From Mallotus nudiflorus (taxonomy: Eukaryota; Streptophyta; Magnoliopsida; Malpighiales; Euphorbiaceae): DNA of 64,000 nucleotides. Below are positions 1 to 9,418 of this stretch, piece after piece. The stretch's first letter is position 1, and each line of letters opens with the position of its first letter. The position numbers and the translations under genes are program-made. The stretch covers positions 1,736,001 to 1,800,000 of the forward strand of contig CANTUR010000114.1 in NCBI GenBank assembly GCA_947683625.1, in the 5' to 3' direction. The notes below the pieces were generated by a model that saw nothing but the letters and a program-made list of their open reading frames with translations, had not been told where the DNA came from and ran no database searches.

Positions 1-320
1 CACAAACTTGAAATTGATGAACACTAGGTTTATGTTAATCAAACTAAAAGAATGGGGAAAAACGCAATGTTTTCACAACCCTATTTACTTTTGTTATTTC
101 TTTCAATTTGGGAGAGTTTGCAATGAGTGTTTCTATTCTCTATATCTTTTGTTCTTGTTCTCTCTATTTTTCACAAGTACGTACGTTTTATTTTTTTATA
201 TGTAAATAGGAGCAATTGCTCCTATAATTTTGGAAGGCAGTTGCACTTCCCTCTTTTTTTATTAAATCAAGTTAGATTGGGTCAACCTATCATGGGCAAC
301 CTAAATCCAAATTCCAACAA
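1..320 (-). mobile_element. Ty1/copia LTR, cut by the window edge
   Basis: Read on the minus strand, this begins TGTTGGAATTTGG at 320 and continues off the left edge. It is an inverted, diverged copy of the copia 3' LTR at 45600 onward: the two share the segment around 'catgatgggttgac', the 'ggagcaattgctcctat'-like stretch and the 'tagtgttcatca' stretch, in the same order. No polypurine tract precedes the start at 320, so this is either a solo LTR or the 5' LTR of an element lying to the left of the window. Short open frames here are chance readings of LTR DNA. Confidence 0.75.
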
Positions 321-800
321 AAGCTTTATTACAATATCAGTATTTTGTGCCACAGTTTTTAGAGTGTGGAATTATAAATTCCATCGAAATACCAAGGTTA
401 AATTTTTACTTCAAATGTTCAAGTTATTAAAATATTTATCTTAGTGGCATGACAAAAGAGTTTGATAACTATTTATTTTAAATGTAATATCACATGAAAA
501 ACCTGCTCGACCATACTATACATTTCAAGTTTTTATCTTTGTGATTTATTTGCTGGAATTCAAATGTGATGTTATTATTGAATGGTCTTATTTGTACTTT
601 GTTCCACTCATTGAGTATTTTCTCTTGGAAATACTCAACACTCCTTTTTATAAATTTTTCCAGAGTGATGGGTTATTATAAGTAGTTGTCGGGAAGATAG
701 CTTTGTGTTTAGCAGATGCAATGGATATGATGGAGAGACTAACAAGAAATGCTCTATTAGAATATATATTTTGTATATAAATGTTAAGGATAAAGTAGAT
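321..800. other. AT-rich intergenic DNA, nothing recognised
   Basis: No coding frame, repeat or regulatory motif was recognised between the copia LTR and the SINE-like relic. Confidence 0.5.
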
Positions 801-802
801 TG

Positions 803-907
803 TATTTTTTTTGACATAACAGAGGGGGGTGAGGGGATTTGAAGCCCTTCCCTTTAATGCCTCACCCCATGGATGGGAAGGCACTAAGCCATCCCAATCC
901 CTAAGCG
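803..907 (-). mobile_element. Possible tRNA-derived SINE relic
   Basis: On the minus strand this has an A-box-like word TGGCTTAGTG (plus-strand 882-891) and, about 40 bases further on, a B-box-like word CTTCAAATCCC (plus-strand 833-843). This is the order of a Pol III internal promoter. It ends in a short A-rich run (plus-strand T run at 808-814). It is much more GC-rich than its surroundings. No cloverleaf could be folded, so it is not called a tRNA gene. It could also be a fragment of another GC-rich repeat; no target duplication was identified. Confidence 0.4.
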
Positions 908-1795
908 GGGAGGCAATAGATTATATTGATAGTTTGTAATCTGACATTTGTGTATAATTAAGAAGTGAGATTTGAATTGGTTATATGTAATGGTGAAGTG
1001 TATCCATATATTTATGTTTGAAGAGATAAATAGTGGATGGATGAGATTGAGGTGATATTCCACCATACCAGTGCTTGAGTTAGGTTAGACCAAGTGGCGG
1101 CCATCTAGCAAGATTATTGATCTGACAAGATTATTGGTCGATGAGATTATTGATGATACTCCACCACACCAGTGATTAAATTATATCTCTTTATTCTTCA
1201 CTCTTTTTCAAACTGGCAAATCAATTTTTTTCAACTTAAATTTCTCTTCTACAACTCTTTTAATTATTTTGGAAATCTTTTTGCAAAAATCAATCATGTG
1301 CTGATGTTGAATTATTTTTAATTTGTTTGATTTTAAAAATATGAATAAAGCAAAATAATAAACATTTATTCAAAAGAAAAAGTAAAATGATAAACATAAA
1401 CTTCTACTAAGTTGCTCGCCAACTTGCGTTCTTGATGGGGCAGTAACTTTACAGGTTCATGAATTAATAATGACTACAACATTATTTACCACTTGTATTT
1501 ATTTTGTGATGTCATTTGATAAAAACAAAAAGTCAATTCTAACAGGAAACTAATTGGCCAAGAGAAAACGTCAGGCAGCTTGATGGCAGAAATCAGCAAG
1601 CTTCTCCTTCTGCATCTTCTTCTTTTTCATTCATAGGAAACTTTGTAGGAATCCGCAAGAAAATTCGCTGCTTCTTCAAGCACCAGCACCAATACCAACT
1701 TGTTTGGAAGCTTAATTTTATGGAAAAAGAGCTGTAGAGATTCTGCTATTTAATTTTAATCTCAACTATCTATCTGTTTTTTCTGAATTTTTACC
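908..1795. promoter_or_regulatory. Upstream region of the TNL pseudogene
   Basis: Non-coding, AT-rich. It holds two near-identical short words, 'ccaccataccagtg' (about 1058) and 'ccaccacaccagtg' (about 1160), and three 'agattattg' repeats between them (1110-1155). The stretch from about 1560 to 1795 probably holds the 5' leader of the TNL gene, since CT-rich tracts precede the start codon. No TATA box could be assigned with confidence. Confidence 0.35.
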
Positions 1796-2311
1796 ATGAA
1801 TCAGTCTTCTTCTTCTGCATCATCTTCTTCTCATCAATTATCATATCCCACTAACTCTCCACCAAGAAAATATGAGGTTTTCCTTAGCTTCAGAGGCGAA
1901 GACAGTCGTGATAATTTTACCAGCCACCTCTATGATGCGTTAAATCAAAAGAAAATTCTGACTTTCATTGACGACAGCTGTGAGAGGAGAAGAGATTTCA
2001 CCATCACTTTTGGATGCAATTGAGCAGTCCAAAATTTCAGTTGTCCTTCTCTCAGAAAACTATGCGTCTTCCAAATGGTGTTTAAGGGAACTCATGAAGA
2101 TTCTTGATTGCAAGAGAAACAAGGGCCAAATGATTATACCGGTGTTTTATCGAATTGATCCATCCCATGTTCGTAATCATACTGGTAGCTTTGGAGCTGC
2201 ATTTGTGAAACATGAAGAGTCTTTGAAAGTGACCCAAGATGAGGTGCAGAACTGGAGAGATGCTTTGAAGAAAGTTGCTAATTTGAGTGGATGGGATTCG
2301 TCTGTCGTCAG
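1796..2311 (+). pseudogene. TNL exon 1: TIR domain with a frameshift
   Basis: The start codon at 1796 is followed by a Ser-rich leader (NQSSSSASSSS) and then the TIR1 motif YEVFLSFRGEDSRDNF. The frame breaks at about 1983-1990, where a GAGA-type run is two bases short. The second frame carries on with RGEEISPSLLDAIEQSKIS (TIR2), the SSKWCL motif, and VIPVFY-like and DPSHVRNHTGSFG (TIR3). The exon ends at a donor, CAG/GTAAAA, at 2311/2312. The catalytic glutamate of TIR NADases normally lies in the SSKWCLxEL motif, and 'SSKWCLRELMK' retains it. The frameshift splits the domain after about 60 residues, so the exon cannot give a whole TIR domain in one frame. Confidence 0.92.
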
Positions 2312-2670
2312 GTAAAATTCTTTGAAAATTTTCAGGAAAAAATTTATAATATAATTATACTTAACGAAATATTTTTGAATTTTGTTGAAGTAATTCAAAA
2401 ATAAAGGTAGAGAATTAATGAATATTTCCCATTCTTACTTATTTAAGGATACATATTACTTTCTCCTTTTTCTCTGTCAAATAAATTGAAATGATTGAAA
2501 TTTTTCTATTTGGATTCATCTTAGGTCTAAATTCTATTATTTGTAACTACATATTTTTAACAGGAGGCTATTAATTGGCAGTTCTGCATTCTAATAATAA
2601 AAATTCGTTTATCATTCATTTTAATTCTTTGTTGAAGTTTATAAATATTGACTGATTTCATTTTTACCAG
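2312..2670 (+). other. TNL intron 1
   Basis: This is AT-rich, with a GT donor at 2312 and an AG acceptor at 2669-2670 after 'tttttacc'. Splicing restores an Arg codon and joins the TIR exon in phase to the NB-ARC exon (SESELIKEIIEDIL), the expected place for the first TNL intron. Confidence 0.8.
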
Positions 2671-3773
2671 ATCAGAATCTGAACTTATCAAGGAAATTAT
2701 AGAGGATATTTTGGAAACACTGAATCAAAAGGCTTCCAAATACTACAACAAAGGCTTGGTTGACATTGAGTCAAGAATTGAAGAAATTAAATCTCTATTA
2801 TGCTTAGAATCATCAGATGTTCGAGTTGTTGGAATATGGGGCATGGGTGGTCTTGGCAAAACCACTCTTGCTAGAGCTATTTATGATGAAATCTCTCCCC
2901 AGTTTGACAGTTGCTGCTTTCTTCCCAATACTAGAGAGCAATTGCAAAAATGTACCCTGTTTCAATTACAAGATCAGGTTTTTTCAGCACTCATTGAGAA
3001 GCAATGTCTAACTACTAGTATTCTTAATTTGCGGCTGTCATTTTTAAAGGATCGGCTTTGTCGTAAGAAAGTTCTGATTGTTGCTGATGATGCACATGAT
3101 TTAAGACAATTGCAAGAGCTTTTATTAGCTGGTGAGCCCCATTTTTTTGGTCCAGGAAGCAGAATTATTGTCACGAGTAGAAATAAGCAAGTTCTCATTA
3201 ACATTGCTGGTGATAAGATTTTTATCATGCAGAAATTGGATGATCATGAAGCTCTTCAGCTTTTAGTTTGAATGCCTTTAAGCAAGACTACCCTCCAAGC
3301 AGTCGTAAAATGCAATCAGAATGGGTGATAAACTACGCCAAAGGCATTGCACTGGCTCTTAAAGTTTTAGGTTCTGCATTGTTTTGTAAAAGCAATGAAG
3401 ATTCGTATAGTGCATTGACAAGATTAAAAAAAATCCCCAATCAGGACATGTGTAAAGTTCTCAGAACAAGTTATGATGGACTAGATCCTGAGGAGCAAAA
3501 TATATTTCTTGATATTGTATGTTTTTTCAGAGGAGATGTCGGAGAATTGTGACCAACATATTGAATAGCTATTATGCTTCTGTACATATTGTTATAACCA
3601 CTCTAATTGATAGGTCTCTCATTACAGTTTCTTCTGATAGGAACAACTTAGATGTGCATGATGTGATGCAACAGATGGGTCAAAAGATTGTTCTTGACGA
3701 ATCTAAGATGCCTGAAAATCGTAGCAGGTTGTGGATTCCTGATGATGTCTGCTATGTATTGAAGGAAAACAAG
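2671..3773 (+). pseudogene. TNL exon 2: NB-ARC domain, two frameshifts
   Basis: Motifs in order: linker SELIKEIIEDIL; P-loop GMGGLGKTT; kinase-2-like KKVLIVADDAHD (the usual form is LIVLDDV); RNBS-B GSRIIVTSRN; a frame break at about 3262, where a T run after CTT is one base short; GLPL-type YAKGIALALKVLG; RNBS-D-like SYDGLDPEEQNIFLDIVCFF; a second break at about 3548, again one T short; then the MHD-type motif as VHD in NLDVHDVMQQMG. The altered kinase-2 and GLPL residues suggest relaxed selection as well as the frameshifts. The exon ends at AAG/GTGAAG at 3773/3774. Confidence 0.92.
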
Positions 3774-3855
3774 GTGAAGATTCTTTAATTTCAATAGACT
3801 TTTTCTATTTACTCGAGATGATATGAAATTAATTTCTGCTATTCGATATATGTAG
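3774..3855 (+). other. TNL intron 2
   Basis: A short intron of 82 bases from GTGAAG to TATGTAG. Joining gives GTEVTEGISL, the conserved start of the third TNL exon, which supports both splice sites. Confidence 0.8.
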
Positions 3856-4167
3856 GGAACGGAAGTAACTGAAGGCATATCATTGCACATGTCGACATCA
3901 GAGAAGATCATTTGCTTAAGGCGTTACACATTCGCAAAAATGACTCATCTTAGATACCTTCACTTATATTGTTCAACATACGGCAGAAGCCTGAAAAACA
4001 AAATTCAGCTTTCAAGTGACGGCTTTCGTTCTTTTCCCAAAGAATTGAGATATCTTGATTGGTAGCAATGCCCTATGAAATCATTACCATCAAAATTCAA
4101 TCCTGAAAATCTGGTAATGCTTAAACTACGCGACAGCAAGGTTAAAAAGCTTTGGACAGGAAAACAG
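3856..4167 (+). pseudogene. TNL exon 3: NB-LRR linker and first LRR, stop inside
   Basis: The exon begins GTEVTEGISLHMS and continues through TFAKMTHLRYLHLY, FRSFPKELRYLDW and MKSLPSKFNPENLVML, the usual start of a TNL LRR region. One in-frame TAG at 4063-4065 directly follows LDW. The exon closes at CAG/GTACTC at 4167/4168. Exon length and reading phase are typical of functional relatives. Confidence 0.88.
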
Positions 4168-4698
4168 GTACTCTTATACTTTTTCTGCAATTTATTTAGA
4201 ACCGACATTTGGTTCCTTTCTATAAATTTGAGTAACTAACTTGAGTAGTACCCAAACTTCACTCTTTATTTCAAATTGGATACTAAATATCAATTTATTT
4301 CTTTTTTAGTACCCAAATTAAGTTATACTCAATCTATTCCCGCGATTTCATAGTGACTTGGCAACCAGAATCAATATATTCTCATTTGCCACCATCATTA
4401 GCCACGTAGTATCCCATTTATTTTGTTGGCTCCTCTTCACATATTTTTGGATATAAAGTGGCTTATAATGCAGCAAATGATAGAGAGAATCCAAGAGAAT
4501 ATATTTATTTCAGTTGTTATGACTTCCAAAAAAATCACTAAAATTCATTAAGTTATTTCATAGTAATTTGGATATTAAAAAGAAATGGGTTAATATACAA
4601 TTTGAAAAAACGACTAAAATTTGAATACAATATAGGCTAATTATCCCCATAAATTTAAATGCACTCTTTTATGAATTTCACCATTTTTGTTTTGACAG
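4168..4698 (+). other. TNL intron 3
   Basis: 531 bases, AT-rich, from donor GTACTC to acceptor TTTTGACAG. No coding or transposon signature was recognised inside it. Confidence 0.7.
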
Positions 4699-5631
4699 AA
4701 TCTTGTGAAGTTGAAGGAGATTGACCTTTAAGGATCCAAATATTTGACAAAAATTCCAGATCTGTCGAAGGCCAAAATGATTGAGAGCATCAATCTTCAT
4801 GTGTGTGAAAGTTTAGAGGAGGTTCACTCGTCCATTCAATATCTCAACGCACTTGAAATCCTCAACCTCGAAGATTGTCCCAACCTGATGAAACTCCCAA
4901 GTAAAATTAATTGGAATGTTCTGAATTATCTTCGTTTAATGAATTGTCCAAGGATAAAAAGATGGCCAGAGTATCAAGGAGAAAAGCTTCAAATTTTATT
5001 CTTAGATTTTACTGCAATCAAAGATGCTAAATCAGCGCTATCACCAATCCTTTGCTCCTCAGCACTAGGTCTTTTACGTGTTGATAATTAAGGGAATCTC
5101 TCGAGTCTACCAGACAGCTTATATGAATTGAAGTGACTTCGCTTCCTTGAATTAGACAATTGGTCAGAACTTGACAGCTTGCCAGAAATCTTGGAAACCA
5201 TGAATAATTTATATAGTCTTTCACTGACGAACTGCAGAAAGCTAAAGAGCATTCCTAATAGCATCTGCAATTTGAAATCTTTGAATCAGCTTATTTTGAA
5301 GGGAACTGCTATCAGAGAAATACCGTCATCCATTGAACATCTAAGTCGCCTGAAGGATTTGATCCTCAGTGATTGTAAATATCTCGAGAGTCTTCCAAGT
5401 TGTATCCATACACTTCCTGTTTTGAGAGAATTGACGTCAACCTCATGTCAAAGTCTTCACTCCTTGCCAGAGCTTCCACCATCTTTAGAATTTCTGGATG
5501 CATGCAATTGCATTTCTCTGAATACCATTCCACCACTCAAATATTGCAATCTCTGGATGGTGAAGCTAGTAAAATGCTTGAGATTGGATCTAAAGACACT
5601 CGTGATGGAGGCTCATGACCAAATTTTAACA
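4699..5631 (+). pseudogene. TNL exon 4: LRR domain, three in-frame stops
   Basis: About 311 codons in one frame with repeated leucine-rich units, for example YLTKIPDLSKAKMIESINL, SLEEVHSSIQYLNALEILNL, SLTNCRKLKSIPNSICNLKS, LKGTAIREIPSSIEHLSRL and LILSDCKYLESLPSCIHTLP. These units shape the solenoid that contacts ligand or autoinhibits the NB domain. Stops: TAA 4729-4731, TAA 5089-5091, TGA 5134-5136. The rest of the frame is free of indels, so decay here is by point mutation. The donor is ACA/GTAAGT at 5631/5632. Confidence 0.9.
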
Positions 5632-5889
5632 GTAAGTCGGAATTTTATTCTAAATTTTTTGTTTGAAATTTTTGCATACTCTTGAAGTAGTGCACCTAGT
5701 TGTTAGATTTATAACAAACGGATCCGTACTTTATTTTTATTGATTAAGTGTAAAATGCTTAAAATATGTATAAAAAATATGACTCTCAGGTGTAATACAC
5801 TTTTTTTTTTTGTCTGTCTAGCTCTTACAGTTTTTTTTTTATTATTTATTATTTTATTATTATTTTTTTATATATAAAAATTTTTGCAG
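5632..5889 (+). other. TNL intron 4
   Basis: 258 bases, with T-rich runs near 5802-5870 and a TTTTTGCAG acceptor at 5889. Joining is in phase 0 and leads into the conserved post-LRR word SGSEIPGWFSNESIG. Confidence 0.75.
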
Positions 5890-6294
5890 TCTCACGAACA
5901 TGTTAAATTTCTTTATTCAGGAAGTGAAATTCCAGGATGGTTCAGTAATGAAAGTATTGGAGCTTCAATTACCATGTAGTTTCCTTCAAATATGGACCAG
6001 TTTCAAGCCGTTGCTTTCTGCATTGTCTTTGAATTTAAGAAATCGTCGAGGAAGATTTATGACTATTGCTTTCATCTAGAGGGCTTCCTAATTGCGTTAA
6101 TTTGTTGCGATTCTTCCATTTTGACTGAGGTGGATACTGATGCAAGCCGCATAGAGGAACAAACCTTCAAATTTATGCAAAAGTTTGACAATTTACGGTA
6201 GTGATAGTTGCATAATTTTGGACAAGTTTTAAGTATCGGATTTGGGTGATTCAAAAGTCTATGTTATATGGAAATGGAAATCACAAGCTTTGCT
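5890..6294 (+). pseudogene. TNL exon 5: post-LRR (C-JID-like) region
   Basis: The exon carries FLYSGSEIPGWFSNESIGASITM, then TAG at 5977, then MDQFQAVAFCIVFEF in the same frame. This matches the C-terminal jelly-roll region that follows TNL LRRs and helps bind ligand in known receptors. The frame reaches another stop at 6199-6201. Sequence to about 6294 has no retroelement look and may be the rest of this region. The likely end of the domain lies beyond the inserted Gypsy fragment, near 7110-7287. Confidence 0.75.
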
Positions 6295-6985
6295 TGTGAG
6301 ATTCGTCACCTTTCAGCCAAATTCTATCATTTAGGTCCTTAAATAGACAATTTTTTTTATTTCCTATTTTTAGGATTTTATTTTCCTATTTTTGTTTAGG
6401 GTATTTTCCTATTTTTTGTTTAGGGTTTTTTCTAGGATTACTAGTTAAGCTTTCCTTGTTATTGTTTGATGGTAGTTTGATGATAATTTAAATTCTCTTT
6501 TATTCTTCCAAAATTTCTTGAAATTTTGATGCCTATAGCCTGAATTGCTATAGAAGATCATTTATTGGCAGTCGTGCGCGATTCAACAATATTTGATTGT
6601 GATTATCCACCCTTTTGCTATGTCAGTTTGGTATCAGAGTTGTGCTCCTCGAACAAGATGTCTTGCAGAAGACAACAACAACAACCACAACTACAACATG
6701 TAGAAGAGGTTTATGAGCGTGATGATTTACATCATATCGAGTAGTGAATGGAGCAGATGGATCAACGGATTGACACCCTCATGGAGCAACTCATGACAAG
6801 GATGGAGGAGGAGTTAGTCAATCGAAATAGGATGCAGCGGGAGCAGCCGAATTAGGATTTGCAATGGAACCCTAATGTTGATGACTGGAGGAATCCTTTT
6901 GTTGAAGGGAACAATGATGAAGATGACGGGGGTGACGGGTATTATGAGCATCGCCGTAGACATCAACAACAAGTTGTAGAAGATT
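6295..6985 (+). mobile_element. Ty3/gypsy LTR plus start of gag, inserted in the TNL 3' end
   Basis: A likely short LTR runs from TGTGAGATTCG (6295) to TATGTCA (6625), followed at once by a primer site. A gag-like frame begins with ATG at 6658 (SCRRQQQQPQLQ, then VEEVYERDDL) and has TAG and TGA stops at about 6742-6747. It continues with a Met/Gln/Glu-rich stretch (MEQMDQRIDTLMEQ), as seen in plant Gypsy gag N-termini. The element stops at about 6985 with no capsid, pol or second LTR, so it is truncated. The start of the LTR was judged from the TG and a change in character. Confidence 0.65.
6629..6640 (+). other. Primer-binding site, initiator tRNA-Met type
   Basis: TGGTATCAGAG lies three bases after the LTR end. 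This is the standard plant primer site complementary to the 3' end of initiator methionine tRNA. It fixes the LTR boundary and the plus orientation. Confidence 0.8.
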
Positions 6986-7109
6986 GATTTCTGATATTCA
7001 TGCATGAATCAACAGAGTTCAATATTTATCCTTTGTTATTTTTCGGTATTTATGCGCAAATCAATAAACTACAATTTTTATCTTTTTTACCTTTTATTTT
7101 ATTTTATTT

Positions 7110-7290
7110 TTTTAAAGCTTCCATTACATCAGATACTATGCTAGTTTTGAGAAGTGAAACTGAAACATTTCATAGACTGTTAGGGATGGCGGGTTCAGTT
7201 ACTTTCCGTGCGACTAGATTTTTTAATGAGACAGAAATTGGAAAGGACTACAAAATCAAAAAGTGTGGCTACTGTTTGCTACAATAATGT
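7110..7290 (+). pseudogene. Probable last TNL coding segment beyond the insertion
   Basis: The frame reads SDTMLVLRSETETFHRLLG, then SVTFRATRFFNETEIG and a terminal KIKKCGYCLLQ. The last word resembles the KVKKCGxxLLY signature that ends many TNL post-LRR domains. It lies about 0.9 kb past the exon 5 stop and just beyond the Gypsy fragment. The assignment rests on this short motif and on position, so it is less secure than the upstream exons. Confidence 0.5.
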
Positions 7291-7799
7291 CAGCATTTGG
7301 AAGGCAAGGGTAAGAAATTGGAAATCATTACAAACTGATTGCATTTGATTAGCGTTAACTCTTATAGAATTTGAATTGAATCTATTTGCTTCATGTCCAT
7401 TTTCATTTTATACATATGCTTTTAGTTGACTGTTTCTTTCATAGTTCTCTACATTATGATGGTGCTGAATTAATACAATGAAAAGAATGATTGATACAAT
7501 TTTTTTTATTTTAATCTCAATGGAAATTTTAAATAAAATCACACAAAGTTCACATGCAGTTAAAATTAATTTAAATAAATCTTTTTTTAAACTCAGTTTT
7601 TACATAAAATATATGTCTATTGTTCAGTCGATACGCAAAATGTTTTACTGTTTTCTTCATTTATGCCAATTGAAGCATAATTCAATTCATCTTATGTTTT
7701 GATCTCTATAAGCTGATTTTTTTATTTATTGGTACTTTTGTGGATTGACTTGGTCAAGTCCTCCACTATCATTGTTGTTGCTAAATTGAATATTGTTTT
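7291..7799. other. Non-coding DNA after the TNL
   Basis: AT-rich, with no motif or coding signature. It could include the old 3' UTR. Confidence 0.4.
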
Positions 7800-9310
7800 A
7801 GGATTCATGCATTTATTCATCTTAGGTTGCAATTAGGTTAATTTAGTTATAGAATTAGATACTTTTATATTTTGTTTTGTTTTCTAAGGAAAAGAAGAAT
7901 TGGAGGTGTTTGGTGGAGAATTGGAGCATAAAAGGAGTATTATTATTTATGTTATTTGTATTGTTATTTAGTTAGTTTTTGTGTTTTAATTTCTCTTTTA
8001 TGTGTTTTTGGTTGTGAAGGGGTTTTTGAGCATGAATTGAATTTGGTTTGGAATTCCTTCAGGAGTTAGTTGAGTATTATCTTTTTGGGACAAATTACTA
8101 GCCAGGAAATTTATGTTTTTGGGGTGGAGTTTGATGCTTCCATCATAAGATGTGCTACTATCGCAGCCTTTGAGATTGAACGAGAGAGGAGATTTGGCTA
8201 CCATTGCAGCATGGGCTGTGGTCGCAACCTTGAGATGTAAGAAAATTTATCGCTGCTAGTGTTGTGGTCATAGCCCCTTTGATGCCCAGTTTTGTTGAAC
8301 ACACATATGACATGTTTTGAAGGCTGTAGTGTTGAGATGTAAGCAAATTTTTTGCAGGTAGTGCTGTGGTTATAGCCCCCCTATGCCCAGTTTTGTTGAA
8401 CACGCGTATGACATGTTTTGAAGGCAAACGTAACTTTCCTTTTAGGGGCATATAATACAAATTTTTGAGGACATTTTGAGGAGTAGAAAGTGACAAAAAA
8501 AGCTCAAGAAGATTGGAAGAAACACAAGGAAGATTAAGAGTTGAAGATTGAAGATCCAAAATAAACTTATTTTTTCCTTCTCTTTTCTCTTCTTTATTCT
8601 TGTAACTTTCATGAGATATTTTTATGGTTGTGTTGAATATTTTTATAATATCTTAGGCTAAATGTTTATTTTTTAGGAATTGATGATGCAAACATGATCT
8701 AGGCTTCCAATTTAATAAACTCATTATTTATTGCATATTGTGTTTATTAATCTTAATGCTGTTTATTGTTTGGCCTTCAATAACATGAATTTAATTGGGA
8801 TTATGCATTGAGAGATGGAAATTCTAATAGACCTAATAAAAGACAAGTTTAATTTTTCTTAAAATTAGAGATAAATTGAGTTGGTTAAATTCCCATTGGA
8901 TTGTGCTTTATAATTCATGATTTTGATATCAAGGTATTTGGATTGTAATGAGAATTGAGCCTTTATTATCTTAATTGATAAATGTGAATTTAAATTAATC
9001 GATACTTGAGAAAGATTGATTGATGCTTTATAAAAACTCAGGATATGCATAGCTAATTGAGTAGCTTAGTGATTGTGTGGTGATTTAATTCCTAGCAAGT
9101 TTTGATTATTGATTGTTATTCTTTAAATTTGAAAATTGTTCTTTATTTTATAGGTTTATTTATTTTCTATTTAATTTTCACTCCAAAAATTCTTTATTCA
9201 CAAGTCTTAGATAATTAAGAATTAGGTTAATAGGTGATTAGAATGAGTCTATGTGGGAACAATATTTTTTATACTAGGCGATATCATGTGCTTGTGGTTT
9301 TTCACTAACA
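7800..9310 (+). mobile_element. 5' LTR of an Athila-type gypsy relic
   Basis: The right edge is set by ACTAACA at 9310, followed by a primer site. The last part shares the words 'tgtgggaacaatatt' and 'cctagcaag'-type U5 features with the better-defined LTR at 26662-28000. The left edge is uncertain (about 7780-7870). It contains a head-to-tail duplication at 8230-8425. A frame of 133 codons on the minus strand at 8158-8559 only reflects that repeat. Confidence 0.6.
8230..8425 (+). repeat. Two tandem units of about 100 bases inside the LTR
   Basis: Units start at TTGAGATGTAAG (8230 and 8332). Both hold 'tgcccagttttgttgaac' and 'tatgacatgttttgaaggc'. The short word 'gctgtggtcgcaacc' / 'gttgtggtcatagcccc' / 'gctgtggttatagcccc' recurs three times here. 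Confidence 0.8.
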
Positions 9311-9316
9311 AGTTTT

Positions 9317-9334
9317 TAGTGCCATTGCTAGGGA
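9317..9334 (+). other. Primer-binding site, tRNA-Asp type
   Basis: TAGTGCCATTGCTAGGGA matches the Athila-style tRNA-Asp primer site TGGCGCCGTTGCCGGGGA at 13 of 18 positions and follows the LTR end by six bases. Confidence 0.65.
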
Positions 9335-9418
9335 CTTGGTTCTAACATCATAATTGATTTTCTTTTTGTTGGATTAAGGCACCAAATTTTTTTTAAATTC
9401 TACATAATTTTTCAGTGT

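Larger units (their letters stand above)
1796..7290 (+). pseudogene. TIR-NBS-LRR disease-resistance gene, degenerate
   Basis: TNL proteins are intracellular immune receptors. Their TIR domain has NADase activity, the NB-ARC domain is an ATP/ADP switch and the LRRs help recognise pathogen effectors. The usual exon order is present: TIR (1796-2311), NB-ARC (2671-3773), first LRR (3856-4167), LRR (4699-5631) and post-LRR (from 5890), all with GT/AG introns in the usual places. Lesions seen directly: a 2-base loss in a GA run near 1985, 1-base losses near 3262 and 3548, and in-frame stops at 4063, 4729, 5089, 5134 and 5977. A Gypsy fragment separates a likely last exon (7110-7287). It cannot encode a full receptor; short TIR-only or TIR-NB products are possible but unproven. 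Identification as a TNL is very secure. Confidence 0.93.

Noticed and set aside
127..444. 105-codon frame near the left edge
   Set aside because: It overlaps the copia LTR and has no protein-like signature.
803..907. tRNA gene
   Set aside because: Box-like words are present but no cloverleaf or acceptor stem could be built.
8158..8559. 133-codon minus-strand frame
   Set aside because: It falls wholly within an LTR and its length comes from the duplicated unit at 8230-8425.
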